Notes: generated from the letters alone by a model not told the origin. 64,000 bases of DNA from Quercus robur (GCF_932294415.1 NC_065536.1:44538354-44602353), one strand, 5' to 3'. Positions 1-12,733 are shown, numbered from the stretch's first letter. Numbers and translations are program-made.

Positions 1-1273
1 AATATCCTCTTAAATGCTCGACATTCCAGGGGTGCTCTAGCTTTCTCCCATCCAGGGCTTCCAAGTAATATGACATTTGCCTTTTGCAATTAATAACCCT
101 ATGGGGTCCTTCCTAATTAGGTCCCAGTTTCCCATAGGCTGGATTTCTAGTTGCCAAGGAAACCCTTTTTAGAACGAGGTCTCCAATGTTGAAGCGTTTG
201 GGTTTGACCATTGCATCATATTGTCGAGCCATGAGGTTTTTATACCTCGCAATCCTTTGCTCTGCGTTCATCCTTACTTCATCTATCAGATCAAGGTTGA
301 GGAGAAGTTGCTCCTCATTATCCCCGTCCTGATACTTCATCACCCTGTGGTTCGCCATGTGCACTTCTACAGATATCACTGCTTTATAGGCTAGTTTGAA
401 AGGAGTTTCCCTTGTGGAAGTCCTCACAGTCGTCCTATAAGCCCTTAAAACTCCTGGTAACTCGTTTGGCCATACTCCCTTTACCCCCTCAAACCAAATC
501 TTAATGATTTTCAACAAGGATCGGTTTACCACTTCTGCTTGACCATTTGCTTGCGGGTGGGATGGTGAGGAATAATGATTCTTAATTCCAAAGTGCTTAC
601 AAAAGTCCCTGAAAAACGTGTTATCAAATTATCGTCCATTGTCTGATATCAATACCCTAGGCACTCCAAACCTGCATACATTGTTCTTCCAGACAAAATT
701 CTTGACATTCTGCTGTGTGATCTTTGCTAGGGGTTTTGCTTCCACCCACTTAGTGAAGTAGTCAATCCCTACCCCTAAAAACTTCATCTGCCTGGTTCCA
801 AGTGGAAAGGAACCCAAGATATCCAGTCCCCATTGTGCAAAGGGCAATGGGGCCATCATCGGGGTGAGATACTTTTATGACTGCCTGGGGATGTTGCTGA
901 AGCGTTAACATTAGTCACACACCTTGACGTAAGCCTTTACGTTTGCTTAAATAGTTGGCCAGTAGTAACCTGCATGAATGACTTTATGGACTAGTGCTCT
1001 TGCTCCTGAGTGGTTTCTTCATGCTCCTTCATGAACTTCCCTTAACACATAGTTTGATTCGTCTGGAGCTAAGCACCTTAAGTAAGGCTGAGAGAAGCCC
1101 ATTTTATATAGTACTTCATCTATGAGAACATACTTGGCAGTTTTGATCCTCAATCTTCTGGCCTCATCCTTAGCCTTCGGAAGTCTACCATTTTTGAGAT
1201 TAAGTAGTATTGGAGTCATCCAATTTTCTTCATCTTCAACCTGCTGTATCTTTGGAAGATCTATACTCGGCAT
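1..1273 (-). pseudogene. Integrase remnant, left gypsy element
   Basis: Open stretches at 1019-1273, 629-859 and 113-532 cover the lead-in, the catalytic core and the C-terminal part. The core shows FAQWGLDILGSFP (first catalytic Asp) and VLISDNGR (second Asp). The broken stretch between 859 and 532 carries SHPQANGQAEVVN with the catalytic Glu. The C-terminal part has FNIGDLVLKRV. A stop follows KLGPN, and reading continues in frame to base 1 through an EHPWNV-like tail. The enzyme would insert the DNA copy; this one is broken. Confidence 0.8.
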
Positions 1274-1276
1274 GTA

Positions 1277-1756
1277 TTAGACTTTGTCATACTCGTCCAT
1301 GGCCCCTCCTGCTGAAGCTGCTTTTGCCAAAACGTCTGCTTCCATGTTTTCCTCCCTCGGGAGCTGAACAAAACTGGCTTCTTTAAATTTTTTGACTAGC
1401 TGCTTCACCCTGCTTAAGTACTTCTTCATTCGATCTTCTTTAGCTTCACACATTTCATTCACTTGATTGATAATCAACTGTGAATCCCCTTGGACGACTA
1501 CTAACTTTGCCCCTAAGGACTTAGCCAATTTCAATCCTTTAAGGAGAGTTTCATATTCTGCTTCATTATTGGTGATTTGGTATTGTAGACAGGTTGCATA
1601 TTTCAACTTATCTCCTTCTGGGAATTTAAGTATAACTCTAATTCCTCTAGCATATAACGTGAACGAGCCATCCACATTAATAACCCACCTTTGAACTTCA
1701 TCCACCCCATCTTGCTCACCTTGGTTGGGAGTGAACTCTACAATGAAATTTGCCAA
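1277..1756 (-). pseudogene. Archaeal-type RNase H domain, left gypsy element
   Basis: The 159-codon stretch shows WVINVDGS, NNEAEYETLLKGL, VVQGDSQLIINQV and a terminal EADVLAKAA. These supply the D-E-D-D residues of an RNase HI fold, with NNEAEYE characteristic of the extra (archaeal-type) RNase H of Tat elements. In the third motif the usual SDSQ is GDSQ. It lies between the first RNase H and integrase, as expected for the clade. Confidence 0.8.
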
Positions 1757-1831
1757 TACCTGAGCTTTTGTCGCATTCCTTGGTTGGTACCTGACATCAA
1801 ACTCGCTGAGTTCTATGACCCATTGGACTAG

Positions 1832-3219
1832 TCATCCTACGGCTTCCAATTTGTTCATTGCCTTCTTTAGTGGATGGGTTGTCAAGACATTTATGACATA
1901 AGCCTGAAAGTAATGCCTTAACTTTCTAGAAGCTGTGACCAAAGCAAATGCTAGCTTTTCCATCATGAGGTATCGTCCTTCTGCCCCTCTTAGCTTTAAG
2001 CTTGTGTAATAAACCGACTTCTGAATTTTCCCTTCTTCTCTAATCAATGCTGAGCTTACTGCATGCGGGGACACCGCTAAATACAAATATAATTCCTCAC
2101 CTGGTATAGACAGGCTTAGCAAAGGAGCTGCCGTGAGGTAGGTCTTGAGGTCTTGAAAGGCCTTTTGACACTCGTCTGTCCATTCAAATGCCTTCTTAAG
2201 AACTTTAAAAAATGGCAAGCACTTGTCAGTAGCTTTAGAGACGAACCTGTTAAGGGCAGTAACTTGTCTGATGAGAGACTAGACTTCCTTGATGTTCCTT
2301 AGTGGCTCCATATTCAGTATTGCCTGGATTTTATCAGAGTTCACCTTAATTCCCCTATAAGAAACATGAACCCAAGAAACTTACCAGACGAGACTCCGAA
2401 TGCACACTTGCTTGGATTTAACTTCATGTTGTACTGTCTAAGCGCATCAAAGGTTTCCTGGAGGTCGTCCAGATGCTTTTGCTCGTCCAAACTCTTTACC
2501 AACATATCATCTACATAAACTTCTACATTTCGCACAATCTATGGATGAAACATATGGTTCACTAGCCTTTGATAAGTCGCCCCCGCATTCTTCAACCCGA
2601 AGGGCATAACCTTGTAACAAAATAGGCCTTAATTGGTGACAAAGGATGTCTTCTCTTAATCCGCCTCGTCCATCCTTATCTCGTTATAACTTAAGAAGGC
2701 ATCCATGAAACTTAGCAGCTCATGACCCGCTGTTGAGTCCACCAATTGATCAAGACACGGCAATGGATAGCTATCCTTAGGGCAAGCCTTGTTCAGATAG
2801 GTGAAGTCCACGCACATCCTCCATTTGCTATTAGTCTTCTTAACCATTACCACATTAGCCGACCAGTCCGGGTAATAAACTTCTTGAATAAATTTTGCTG
2901 TACTTAGCTTTTGAACTTCTTCTTTAGTGGCATTATCTCATTCAGGAGCAAACACTCTTTTCTTTTGGCGAACAGGCTTGGAGGAAGGATATACGTTTAG
3001 ATGATAGATTATGACACTAAGGTCAATACTTGGCATGTCTTCATGACTCCATGCAAATACATCAATGCTCTTCTTTAAGAACTGGACAAGGTCTTGCTTT
3101 ATCTTCCTTTCCATACTTGCTCCAACCCTTGTATACTTCTTAGGGTTATTCTCGTCCAAAGGAATGTCTTCTAGCACTTCGGTGGGCTCTGCAACAACTC
3201 TCCTCTCCTTAATGCTCAT
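1832..3219 (-). pseudogene. Reverse transcriptase and RNase H remnant, left gypsy element
   Basis: Four open stretches in a row cover this enzyme. They are 2938-3219 (PSIDLSVIIYHLNV lead-in), 2656-2853 (WRMCVDFTYLNKACPKDSYPLP), 2341-2535 with the catalytic VYVDDML motif, and 1832-2218, the RNase H connection (FEWTDECQKAFQDLK, then ALVTASRKLRHYF). In-frame stops and frame changes separate them. The motifs are those of Ty3/gypsy reverse transcriptase, which copies element RNA into DNA. Confidence 0.85.
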
Positions 3220-3333
3220 TGTTTGAACCTATTCGTCCATAACCAACATGGTCAAATAACACTCTCTTGCAGCTAACTGATTTCCTTGCACTTGCCCTAT
3301 CTTGTACTCCGTAGGGAATTTGACTGATTAGTG

Positions 3334-3648
3334 TTAGGTAGATGTTACTGCCTTCCAACTGTTTAAAGTTGGTCTTCCAATAATGGCGTTGTATGACGAC
3401 GAACAGTCCACGACAAGAAAGTTTACTTTTTTGGTTATCTGTTGTAGATATTCTTTTACCACCACAGTTAATGTAATGGTACCCACGGGCTGCATTCTCA
3501 TCCCTCCAAATCCTACTAAGGGTGAATTCATTGGACGAAGTTGATCTCGTCCAAGCCTCATTTGCTGGAAAGCAGAGTAATATAAGATGTCCGCCGAACT
3601 CCCATTGTCTACCAACACCCTTCTGATCGTATAATCAGCAATAAGCAA
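3334..3648 (-). pseudogene. Aspartic protease remnant, left gypsy element
   Basis: The 104-codon open stretch contains VLVDNGSSADILY, the catalytic aspartate motif of Tat-type retroviral-like proteases, and later the conserved IIGRP segment. The catalytic Asp is kept. The frame is closed on both sides by stops, so it is separated from gag and reverse transcriptase. The enzyme would cleave the polyprotein. Confidence 0.8.
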
Positions 3649-3688
3649 AGTAATGACGATCGCGTCATCATGTGGGTGGTGAACCTTT

Positions 3689-4892
3689 TCAACATCTTCT
3701 TCCGTGAATGTAAATGGCTTGCTTGTTCGTGGTCCTCATCCTGAAAGTTGGACGTTTTGCACTACCTTCAGGTACGTCTTCCTTGACTTGGAAGATTGTC
3801 CTGTCAAGATCCCTCCTATTATGACTCTTATTTCTCCAAGTGAGGGTCATGACGGCTCTTCTAGTTTTGCCTTCAACTTCTCGTCTTTGTGATCTCATCC
3901 AAGGAAATTTCTCAATTTTCCTTGCCTAATGAGATTTTCTATCTACTGCTTCAAATCAAAACACTCGTCCGTGTCATGCCCATGGTTTCTGTGGAAACGG
4001 CAATACTTGTTCCTATTGCGCTTGTTGGGATCTCCCTTCATTTTTTTCGGCCATTTCAAGGAAGGATCATCCTTGATTTGCATGAAAACTTGTTCAAGCG
4101 GCATGTTCAAGGGTGTGTATTGCTGACTCCGTGCCGAAGAGCTTACCTTCTTATCTAGATCTTTTTCTCTCCCGTCCGTGCCTTCTTTGGACGAGGACCT
4201 TGCTCAGGATGGCGTGGGAGATTTGCTTCCATTTGTTCAACTTTCTTCTTCTTCTTAGCTATAATTACGTCCTCTGCATTCATGAAGTTTTGGGCTAAGT
4301 GGATGAGTTCAGCCACGATTTGAGGCTCTTGTTCATAAAGCTTATGGATGAATAAATATGAGTTAACTCCATTATGAAAGGCCGCCAATAACAACTTGTC
4401 GTTCATCTTGTCCACTGTTAGGGCTTCCCTATTAAAACGAGTAATGAAGGACCGCAAGCCTTCATTTTCCCCTTGCTCTATGGTTAACAGGCTGGACGAG
4501 GAACGTTTACGTCTTTGTCCTTCGATAAAATTGTTAACAAATAGCTTACTCAATTCTTCGAAAGAACTCACAGTATTCAGAGGTATCTTGCTGAACCATA
4601 CTCGTGCTGGCCCTTTAAGGGTAGTAGGGAAGGCCCTGCACATAATCTCATCTAGAACCTCTTGAAGGTGCATCGTAGTCTTGAAAGTAGCAATATGATC
4701 AAAAGGGTCGCACGTTCCATCATATGAGTCCAAGGAAGACATCTTGAACTTAGGAGGCAAGGGGTGACTGTTGATAGAAGCCATGAAAGGAGAGTCTGTT
4801 CGATGAACTAAATCATCTACGGGTTTCGCCCTTCTCATGTTCTCCCTCATTTCATCCATGACCTTCCTCATCTGATCCATCTCCCTCTCCAA
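3689..4892 (-). pseudogene. gag remnant, left gypsy element
   Basis: An open stretch of 245 codons (4155-4892) carries the retrotransposon gag capsid domain. It has the FEELSKLFVNNFIEGQ and GENEGLRSFITRFNRE segments that hold the conserved F...F and L..F..RF patterns. Translation continues below 4155 in broken frames, including a CRFHRNHGHDTDECF segment that resembles a nucleocapsid zinc knuckle of this clade. At least one frameshift separates it from the protease. The gene normally makes the capsid that packages element RNA. Confidence 0.8.
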
Positions 4893-5251
4893 GTGTGGTA
4901 CCCTTCGCGAAGCGGTACCCCTTGACTGGTTTTCGGGCTCAGCATTTCCTCCTCTATCTCCTTGACTCTAGGCTTGTCCTTCCGCATATCTTTCATGTCG
5001 TTGCCTCCTTAGACTAATCTCCCTAGTTAACTCTTGATTCTGACGGGTTAATTTCGTCATGGCTGCTGGCATGGACTGTACATGTTGGATGGAAGGTGGT
5101 TGCGTAACAGGCACTGACTATCAATCACGGTGGGGATTACTAGAGGCATCCCTACTCTCCTGGTGGCCTGGGCTAGTGGCCCTTGATCTTGTCTGAACCA
5201 TACAGCCTTTTTTCAGAGAAAGATAAACTGTAAAACACAAAAATGATCTTT

Positions 5252-5268
5252 CCCACAAACAACACCAA
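5252..5268 (-). other. Primer binding site, left gypsy element
   Basis: On the minus strand this reads TTGGTGTTGTTTGTGGG. It aligns with TTGGCGCC-type sites followed by GTGGG at 20858, 40650 and 56177 in the other gypsy elements. The TGGCGCC core of those sites matches the 3' end of plant tRNA-Asp; this copy has drifted. Confidence 0.5.
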
Positions 5269-5275
5269 CTGAAGA

Positions 5276-5876
5276 TGTATAAAAATTCAGTATGCTGAAT
5301 GCTCCAGGCTTCGATGATCTAATAATTGCTTGGAAATCTTGAAAAAAAAAAACGATTAAAGGAGACCGGGGTTAACCAACCAAGAACCTTTCGATGCCTA
5401 AGTTAGTTTCTCTCTTAAATTCTGGAGTTCCAACTTTTTGGGAGTTGTCACAAACTTACTTTCATTTGTCATGAATGAGTGTTTATATAGTGTGCTCTTG
5501 AAGCGGTTACTTGTCTTGTAACTTCCCCTATATTTGTGGAGGTCAGAGGGTTCAAGGTTAACTTCCACAACCGCTATAGGAGTTAGAATATTTTTTCTAT
5601 AACTGTCATTGGAAGTTAAGTATTGAGTAGGAAGCTATAGCGATGAACCAGGATTATACTCCTGCCTTGAAATAATAACATGTGGTTCAATTTTACTGAC
5701 TCTCGTAAATAAATCTCTATGGTATTTTCCAAGTGTTGAGGGTCGTCCAGGTGCTTGCCTCATGGACGACCCATATGCTCTTGGACGACCATTTTGCTAG
5801 GTATAGTCATTCTTGCCTTCTTGGCTCGAACAACCCTCATGGATGAATGGGATTTAAAACCTTCATTTCACCATCA
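5276..5876 (-). repeat. Probable 5' LTR of the left gypsy element
   Basis: This stretch lies directly outside the primer binding site and has no coding potential. Its inner edge begins TGTATA on the plus strand, equivalent to an LTR ending TATACA on the element strand. The outer edge near 5876 is placed only by a CA/TG end. The partner LTR is outside the window, so neither limit can be confirmed here. Confidence 0.45.
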
Positions 5877-7807
5877 TATAGTATGAGAAGCATATGAATT
5901 TAGGCAATAGTAACACATTGATGCGTGAATTGAAATGATTTTAAAAGCTATAGGTTTTAATTCAAACATTTTATAATTTATGGTTTGATTTGTGACATAG
6001 ACCAGAAAACACAAATCTTCCTAGAACAGGGAGGGTGTTAGAAATTATAGCGTAAGATCAAGGGGGTGTTAGTAAAAGTCATTAGGGCAGCGATGTTAGA
6101 ATTGCATGAAATTTGGAGGGTTGAAGGGAAACGACCTTATGATTAAGACTTGAGACTTTGCCTTAGGGTCACCCTAATTTTGGCGAATTCTTCCATTAGG
6201 ACCCTAAAAACAATGATTTTACTATTTTTAGTAATATTTGTTTACATTAATAACTTTTAGTTTAAAAGTTATAATAAGGTCGTTTCTATTTTGGGGTGTC
6301 TCTTAGAGACAATAGTTTCAATTTCTACAATTATCTCAATTTCGCTATTATTGGTAAAAATTACTATTTTGCAACCTAATTACCTGATTAGTGCAAATTA
6401 GGGTTTTCTAAGCGTTTTCCTAACTGCCCTATGTTTTCTTTTTATTATTTAAACACATTATAACCTCCAGGGCAATTCAGTTTTTTAGATTAATAAAAAT
6501 TCAAACTTTGTCTATTATTTTTCTCTGTTGGATTCTAGAACCCTATCATTTTATGAATTCAAGGAACCCCTCGTGGATTTGAGATTTTCATTCTAAAGTT
6601 AATATGTTTGTTTTCTTGTAACTTCCGCGATGCCAATTTGAAACCACCCCAAACTATAAAGGAATTATATAATTTGCCAGTTTTAACAAAGTTCCATTAG
6701 ATACCCACTTGACGTAATTACTTGTTATATATTTTTGATAATTCAATAGTTATAATGAGGAAGAAAGATTTAAACCATAAATATCTCCATTGAAAACATT
6801 AAAATGCACTAGTCAATTTTGAGTTACAAACCTCCTAGTTATATAGAGAACAACAGAACATAATCATTTGGCATCGTCTTTTTTGGATAAGTTATTTGGC
6901 CTAATCATGTATTTCAAAACCTAACTTTTATTACATATATTATATAAAACTTTTAGAGAAATGAGATCGAACCTAATCCACAGCTAGAGAAGGAAAGGGG
7001 AATATGTCATTTGCTTCATTTGTTTGCTACCCTCATTCCCCCGTCCCATTTACCTAGGTAGGGGAAAATTTTGAAGAAGCTTAGTTAACATTGGACCCTA
7101 CCAAGTACCCAAGGGAAAACGCCAATCACATGTTTGTTATTATTGGTAGGGGAGTGAAGACTGTGTGTCTTGACTCGTGCCTAAATCGATTTTCGGCTCA
7201 AAATTCTAATCCATAATCCATTGCGGGCCGACATTTGTTGTTGCCAGTTCCACTACATTGTCTTTTGCTTTAAGTCTGAGCACGTGCATTCCCCAGTCAA
7301 AGATTGGATAAAGACTCTCCTCCTTCTGTACAAAGATACCTATCTTATATCATAATCCATGTACCCCACGTTGAAATTGTCTTCCTTTAGGTTTGGTGGA
7401 CAAATGGGTGGCTTACAATACAATGACCCAAATGTAATCTTTCAATTCCTAGAGGTATATGCCCGAGGGTCCAAGACACTTATTTTGACCTACTCTGTTT
7501 TTTTGGGTCGCTCAGTCAGGGATGATCTTTGCTTACTGTTGGTTTAACCTTTCTTTTTTTCTTTTTTTTCTTTTTTTGAGAAGGACTGTTGGTTTAACTT
7601 AACTGTTTTGGTTGAATTTGAAATCCAGGGCACCAACTATCCAGCCAAGAATAAATAAATTATAATTCAGGGCCCATGGGAAATTCCGATGCTCTTAATT
7701 GATACAAATGAGATTTAAAAATTTTAAAATTTAAAATTTAAAAAAAAAAAAAAAAAATCACCTGTAACGGCTATGTATACAATGGGTACCACTTTAATAT
7801 TAAATGA
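5877..7807. other. Intergenic, no gene seen
   Basis: AT-rich sequence with only short chance frames. I see no splice-supported coding segment, RNA gene or complete element. Poly-A and T runs occur near 7540-7580 and 7740-7758. Confidence 0.5.
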
Positions 7808-7815
7808 GACATGCT

Positions 7816-8753
7816 TAGACATAGCAAAACGGGTCAGAATTTGCTAACCCGACCAGACCCAAATTTTTTAACCCAAAACAAAAACGGATTGACCCATGAT
7901 CTGACTCGTTTTTTGTGGGTCACCCCAACCCAAACCATTTTTTTTAAAAAAAATTGTTTGGGTAAAAAAATTTTTTTTAAGATAATATTGGTTTAGTTGT
8001 TTGTTCTAAGTTTTAAAGAAACAATTAAGACTTTTACATAACTGCATGCAAATGAATTGAAAAATAAATGGTTGAGGCATTCTATAATGAGTAAAAAAAA
8101 AGTTAAATATCAAATAGCAAGGTATACACCAAGATAATCTAGTTACAGTAAAGTTAAAAATATATATTTAAAATTGTAGATATGTGAGAAACATTCATAA
8201 GTGTGAAAATAGTGAAGCCAAAGTATCAATGAAATTAGCATAAATTATGAATGCTTAGGACTAGTTTTTAACAATTCATGCCCAAAATATATGGCTTTTA
8301 AAAATAAATTATGATATTTTCAAGAGTGTATGTTGCTTAACAATTACATGATATTCATAAAAGAGACAATATATAAATAAGTACAATCAAACTTTAATGT
8401 ATATTCTAAAATTGAAATAGAGTGCCAACCACAATTGCTAATAGATTATAAAATTAATTTTCAAAATTGTAAATTTCTTGCGTGACTTTCCAAATGGAGT
8501 GTTGAATTCAAAGTAATGCATTTTAAATCAAGTAATTTGTTGTGTGACTTTTTAAATGGCAAATACATGCTCTCTTTTTTTAAATCCATGTGAAAAATAC
8601 GAGTAAACCCGACTCAACCCGACCTGCAACTAGATTGACTCGAACCCTTTTTAACTTGCTTAAAATGACCTAGTTTTGACTCGAACCCGTTTTGACCCAC
8701 AACCCGATTGACCTAACCTGAACCAAACCCAACCCGCTCGTTTGCAACGTCTC
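7816..8753. mobile_element. Non-autonomous hAT-type DNA transposon (about 938 bp)
   Basis: The left end reads TAGACATAGCAAAACGGGTC. The reverse complement of the right end reads GAGACGTTGCAAACGAGCGG. Both resemble the TAGRGNTGGCAAAACGGG ends of plant hAT elements. The subterminal zones are full of ACCCG/CGGGT motifs on both sides (7829-7930 and 8600-8745), also typical of the superfamily. The 8 bp outside each end are GACATGCT and CGCATGCT, a 6/8 match for an 8-bp target duplication. The interior is AT-rich and codes for no transposase. Confidence 0.65.
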
Positions 8754-8761
8754 CGCATGCT

Positions 8762-10159
8762 ACTACTCGAACCTACAACTCATGAAAGCATGTATAATAG
8801 AATAGCGAGAACTTCTTACCATTGAACCACACCCCTCAGGTGGTACTGATAACAATAAATTTTGCATAATGTAGCTTTTGATAATTTATTTATTAAAGAT
8901 AAGATTTAAAGGTAAAAATTAACCTATTTTTAATTTTTAATTTTATTGTTCATATAATAAAAAACAAAAACAAAAAACTCAAAATTAAAAGTTTACTAGT
9001 TATTTTAGGACCACACACTTTGGTATACATTTTGTCACAATAGACTCTATTTGGCTTGAGCTTCTAAGCTTAACTTTTAGCTTTTTTGTACCATTTTTTA
9101 AAACTTCACTTTTTTTCAAATTTTCAAATTACAAGTACACTTTAGCACATTTTTAACAAAATAAATAAATAATAAACTGTTTTCAAACAGATGTGTTTAT
9201 ATATATGTATATATATAAACACACACACAGGTCTATCACTTAAAGCACTCCAATAGCTAGATGGCACGTAAACGAGAAATATGTATTCCACTAACATTAA
9301 CTGTGAAATCGTGACTTCAAGCACGCGCCTTTGTGTTCGGTGTGTATAATAAATAACCATTGCTCTTTTTTAAAAGTTTACCATGAGAGCGATGCTGCTT
9401 AACACTGTAGGGTTCTTGACTGTAATTCAGGGGCGCATGGCAATACCAATAGAAGCATTACTTTCTTTCTTTTTTGTCGAACATGTTACATGTATATGCA
9501 GTATGGTCAGCATTTAAGAATCCCAACTCCATTAATAATACTTATTTTTGCAGTATCTGTAGGATTTGCTTCCCCAAAGTCCAAACATGGACTAAATGGA
9601 ATCAATTTTTTTTTTTTTTTTTTTTTTTAATTAAGTGCCAACAAGGTGACACAAATCCTTGTCGTACGCAACCTTAATTCTTTGAAGACTGAAGAGTGGC
9701 TGATACGGAAGGGATCAAGTGTCTCTTGGTGAGGGTGAACGTGAATCATAGAAAAACTAATTCATGTCTTTTTTCTTGTCATTAAAAAAAGGGCCGTAAT
9801 TTTTTATTTATTTGTAATTCTTTTGGTTTGTAACACACAGGTGTCGCGGTATTTGTGATATACATTATAAATATATGGACTTAAAAAGGACTTGAAAATT
9901 TTTGTCTATAAACATGTTTAAAGTCTTAAGCTTTAACCTTTAATAAGAAGATGACATGTTTTCATGTCACCTGCAATGCATATGAGTATGACTTAATTAA
10001 TTAGGTTTCCCTCTCTCTCTCTCTCTCTCACACACACACAATAAATAAATAAATAAAATATAAAATATATATATATATATATATTGATGCAAACCTCAAT
10101 CGACACACTTTGAGACCCATCAAATAATATTGGAATACTTACCCAAAAAAGCTAAAATT
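8762..10159. other. Intergenic with simple repeats, no gene
   Basis: No coding segment is supported. About 9046-9165 resembles the end of a MITE (TTGGCTTGAGCTTCTAAGCTT), without a visible partner end. TA and CA runs lie at 9196-9230 and a poly-T run at 9606-9629. Confidence 0.45.
10011..10084. repeat. Compound microsatellite (CT)n(CA)n(AAAT)n(AT)n
   Basis: Adjacent dinucleotide CT, CA and AT runs with an AAAT-like run between them, seen directly. No gene overlaps it. Confidence 0.9.
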
Positions 10160-11190
10160 CAGGTTTTGATAGAAACCCCGACCCAACGTTTATAAATGAA
10201 ATGCAAACCAAATGTATAAGTAATAGACCTCGACCCAATGATTATAACTAAATCACGAACCGAAGGTATAAAATTTGAACGCCACAATGAAGAATCCCTA
10301 ATTAGTTCACAGTTCTTGAAGAACCCAAAGAAGAAGCAAAACCTCACGTTTTTTCTGATTTTTATTCAATCAATTCCTCCATTACAATGAGTGCATGCTA
10401 TTTACAAGACATGACTGAAAATAGGAAAATATATAATAATAAAAAAAATGTACCAAATAATAGAACCCTAAATTAAGGTTGATTTGGTCTGAAATTAACA
10501 GCTCCGAAATAGGAAAATAGCTAAAAACGTACTAAATAATAGAAGTCTAAAATTAAGGTGGATTTGGTATGAAATTAAGAACTCCAGAATAGGAAAAATA
10601 GCTATTAATTGGTATGGAGCTGGAAAGTCAATCAACTATGTGAGTGTTTGGATAGGAATTATTTGCCTCTGCGTTCTGTGTTCTGCATTTTTCTCTTTTT
10701 TTTTTCTTCTTCTCACGCGTTTTAGCTTTTTTAGGAGAAAAATCACTGTTCACGCATTGTTCATCATTGTTCACGTACTATTCACAGGACCCACAGTCAC
10801 TTTATTCAGAAAAAAAATATTAAAAATGGGTCCCACGATACTATTCACACATTTAAAAATTATTTTGCTACAGTGTTTTCAGTTTTCAGTTTCAGTAAAA
10901 ATAAGTTATATCCAAACGGACCCTATTAATCCATACCATAAATTACACCCAATTAAGTCAGATCAGCTCTATCAATAATTTGAATTAAATTTATTACGTC
11001 TTCATCTTCCTTTGGGCCAAGCTTGGAATGTCCTGTATTAGAATCATCCCAAATCTCTTGAATTAGTCCATTAAGTGTTTTTTTAATCTTTTTGGATCTT
11101 GCTCTAGTAATAAGCTCAATTGGAACATGCAATGGATCCTTTAATGATGCTTGTTGATTCTCATCAAATTTGGTTGATTAGGTTAATTGT
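10160..11190 (-). mobile_element. Ty3/gypsy fragment: pol 3' tail and adjoining LTR-like sequence
   Basis: On the minus strand near 10990-11170 the translation includes LHVPIELITRARSKKIK and IQEIWDDSNTGHSKLG. I recognise these as the C-terminal tail of a plant gypsy polyprotein just before the 3' LTR. The AT-rich sequence below it to about 10160 is probably LTR. It contains a direct duplication of an 80-bp unit (10453 and 10533) and is split by a MITE at 10641-10926. LTR limits cannot be set without the partner copy. Confidence 0.45.
10641..10926. mobile_element. MITE, copy 1 of a two-copy family
   Basis: It starts GAGTGTTTGGATAGG and ends ATATCCAAACGGACCC, so the ends are inverted versions of a GTTTGGAT motif. 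The 3' part, including ATGGGTCCCACGATACTATT and TTTTGCTACAGTGTTTTCAG, is nearly identical to 13050-13120. No coding capacity. The target duplication could not be fixed. Confidence 0.6.
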
Positions 11191-11392
11191 ACTTAAGTAA
11201 ATTATGTGGATTATATATTCGATTGAAGTCTTATTTCTTTTTTATTGGCTAAAATTTGTGCATTTTTTAATTTGGTTCCTAAATTTTTTTTTTTTTTCTA
11301 ATTTTGTGTCTCAAATTTTCTTTTATGCAATATGCTTCTTCCATCCAATTCTGTCGATTGAGTTGTTGTTAAGGACCCAAAAAAGACATAAT

Positions 11393-11431
<39 letters not shown>

Positions 11432-11559
11432 TTTTAGATATAAAATTAGAGAATTTTATTTTCTAAAATTATTAATTACTTGAAAATAGAAGAAATTATT
11501 TTTTTAAATCAAACATAAATTAATGCCCCATTATCATTGAACACAATCTTCATGGCTCC

Positions 11560-11594
<35 letters not shown>

Positions 11595-12225
11595 ATTGTG
11601 CAAGGTGGTGGACAACCTAATTCTCAACCACAAAACATCACCTTTTTTTTATTGTGAACATCATCCTCATTAGTACACCAAAAGCAGCAACAAACTTTAG
11701 TCCCTAAATTTTTATTTGGTGTTAGCTATGAATTCTCAATACATCACTTGAGATAACTTTTTTTTTTGAAAATCAATGAATTAAGATAACTACATTTTTT
11801 TGTAATTTTTTAAAAATTAACTATCCACGTGGACACCTATTAATATAAAGCCTTCACAATTACTATATGAATACAAAAATACAGTTTTCCTCGTAGTAGA
11901 AAGCCTAGGGACCAATAAAAAAAGGAAAAACTTTAGAGAGAGAGAGAGGGTGCAATACGCATTTGGGAATGTGTCATTGTATATTTGTACGTTGTTGTAA
12001 CCCTTTCCTTCGACCATGCAGCACATGAAGGACCAAGAAAAGAGAACAAAGAGATTATTTTGTTTGTATACAAAAGTATAGAAGTCCGGTCTGACTATGA
12101 TAAATCATATATTTAAATGATATTGCTAATGGCGTAATGAACCATATGAAGCGAGATATGCTCTTGGTTTCCTTCAAATGACTTCCTCTTCGTTGGTTAT
12201 CTCTCTCCTGGACCAGGTTGAACAA
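11191..12225. other. Intergenic with simple repeats, no gene
   Basis: Contains a TTTA tetranucleotide run (11391-11435) and a run of about 31 A (11561-11591). No coding or RNA gene signal is seen. Confidence 0.5.
11391..11435. repeat. (TTTA)n microsatellite
   Basis: About eleven uninterrupted tetranucleotide units, seen directly. Confidence 0.95.
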
Positions 12226-12600
12226 CTACTTTAACTAATAAAAGCAATTCTAAATCTATTATATATTTATAATATATAGGGTACATGAGTCATGTCTATT
12301 ATGCCATTCATATAAAGGTAACATTAGAGAACATCAGCATTTAGATACTGATACATTTATCAACAACTCAAGAAAAAAAAATTATCTCACTCCATGTTAA
12401 ACAATTATTTAAATTAATAAAAGCAATTCTAAATCTATTTTGTATGTATGGGGTACATTAGTCGTGTCTACTATGCTGTTCAAATAAAGATAACATTAGA
12501 GAACTGTCAGCATTTAGATACTGATACATTTATCAACTACTCAAAAAAAAAAAAAAAAAAATTACCAGCTAGATACGGATACATTTATCAAAAAACGTAT
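12226..12600. repeat. Tandem duplication, 179-bp unit
   Basis: The segment beginning TAATAAAAGCAATTCTAAAT near 12236 recurs 179 bp later near 12415 and stays alignable through GATACTGATACATTTATCAA (about 12340 and 12520). A third partial copy of the last 30 bp follows near 12565. The copies differ at scattered positions. No function is suggested. Confidence 0.8.
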
Positions 12601-12733
12601 TTAATAATACACTACAAAATGCTATGTCATACCAATATTAAGAAAAATTTTAAACACAACCTATCATAATTCATACATAAAAACTCATAAGTCATAACTA
12701 GTGTTTTAAAAACTAGACCAAATAACCAATATA

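Larger units (their letters stand above)
1..5876 (-). mobile_element. Decayed Tat-type Ty3/gypsy LTR retrotransposon, 3' end outside window
   Basis: Reading the minus strand from about 5.9 kb down to base 1 gives, in order, an LTR, a primer binding site, gag, protease, reverse transcriptase, RNase H, a second archaeal-type RNase H and integrase. That order and the doubled RNase H are typical of the Tat clade of plant Ty3/gypsy elements. Many in-frame stops and frame changes break the polyprotein, so it cannot be functional. The window starts at the very end of the integrase reading frame, so the element's 3' region and 3' LTR lie outside. The outer end near 5876 is uncertain. Confidence 0.85.
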
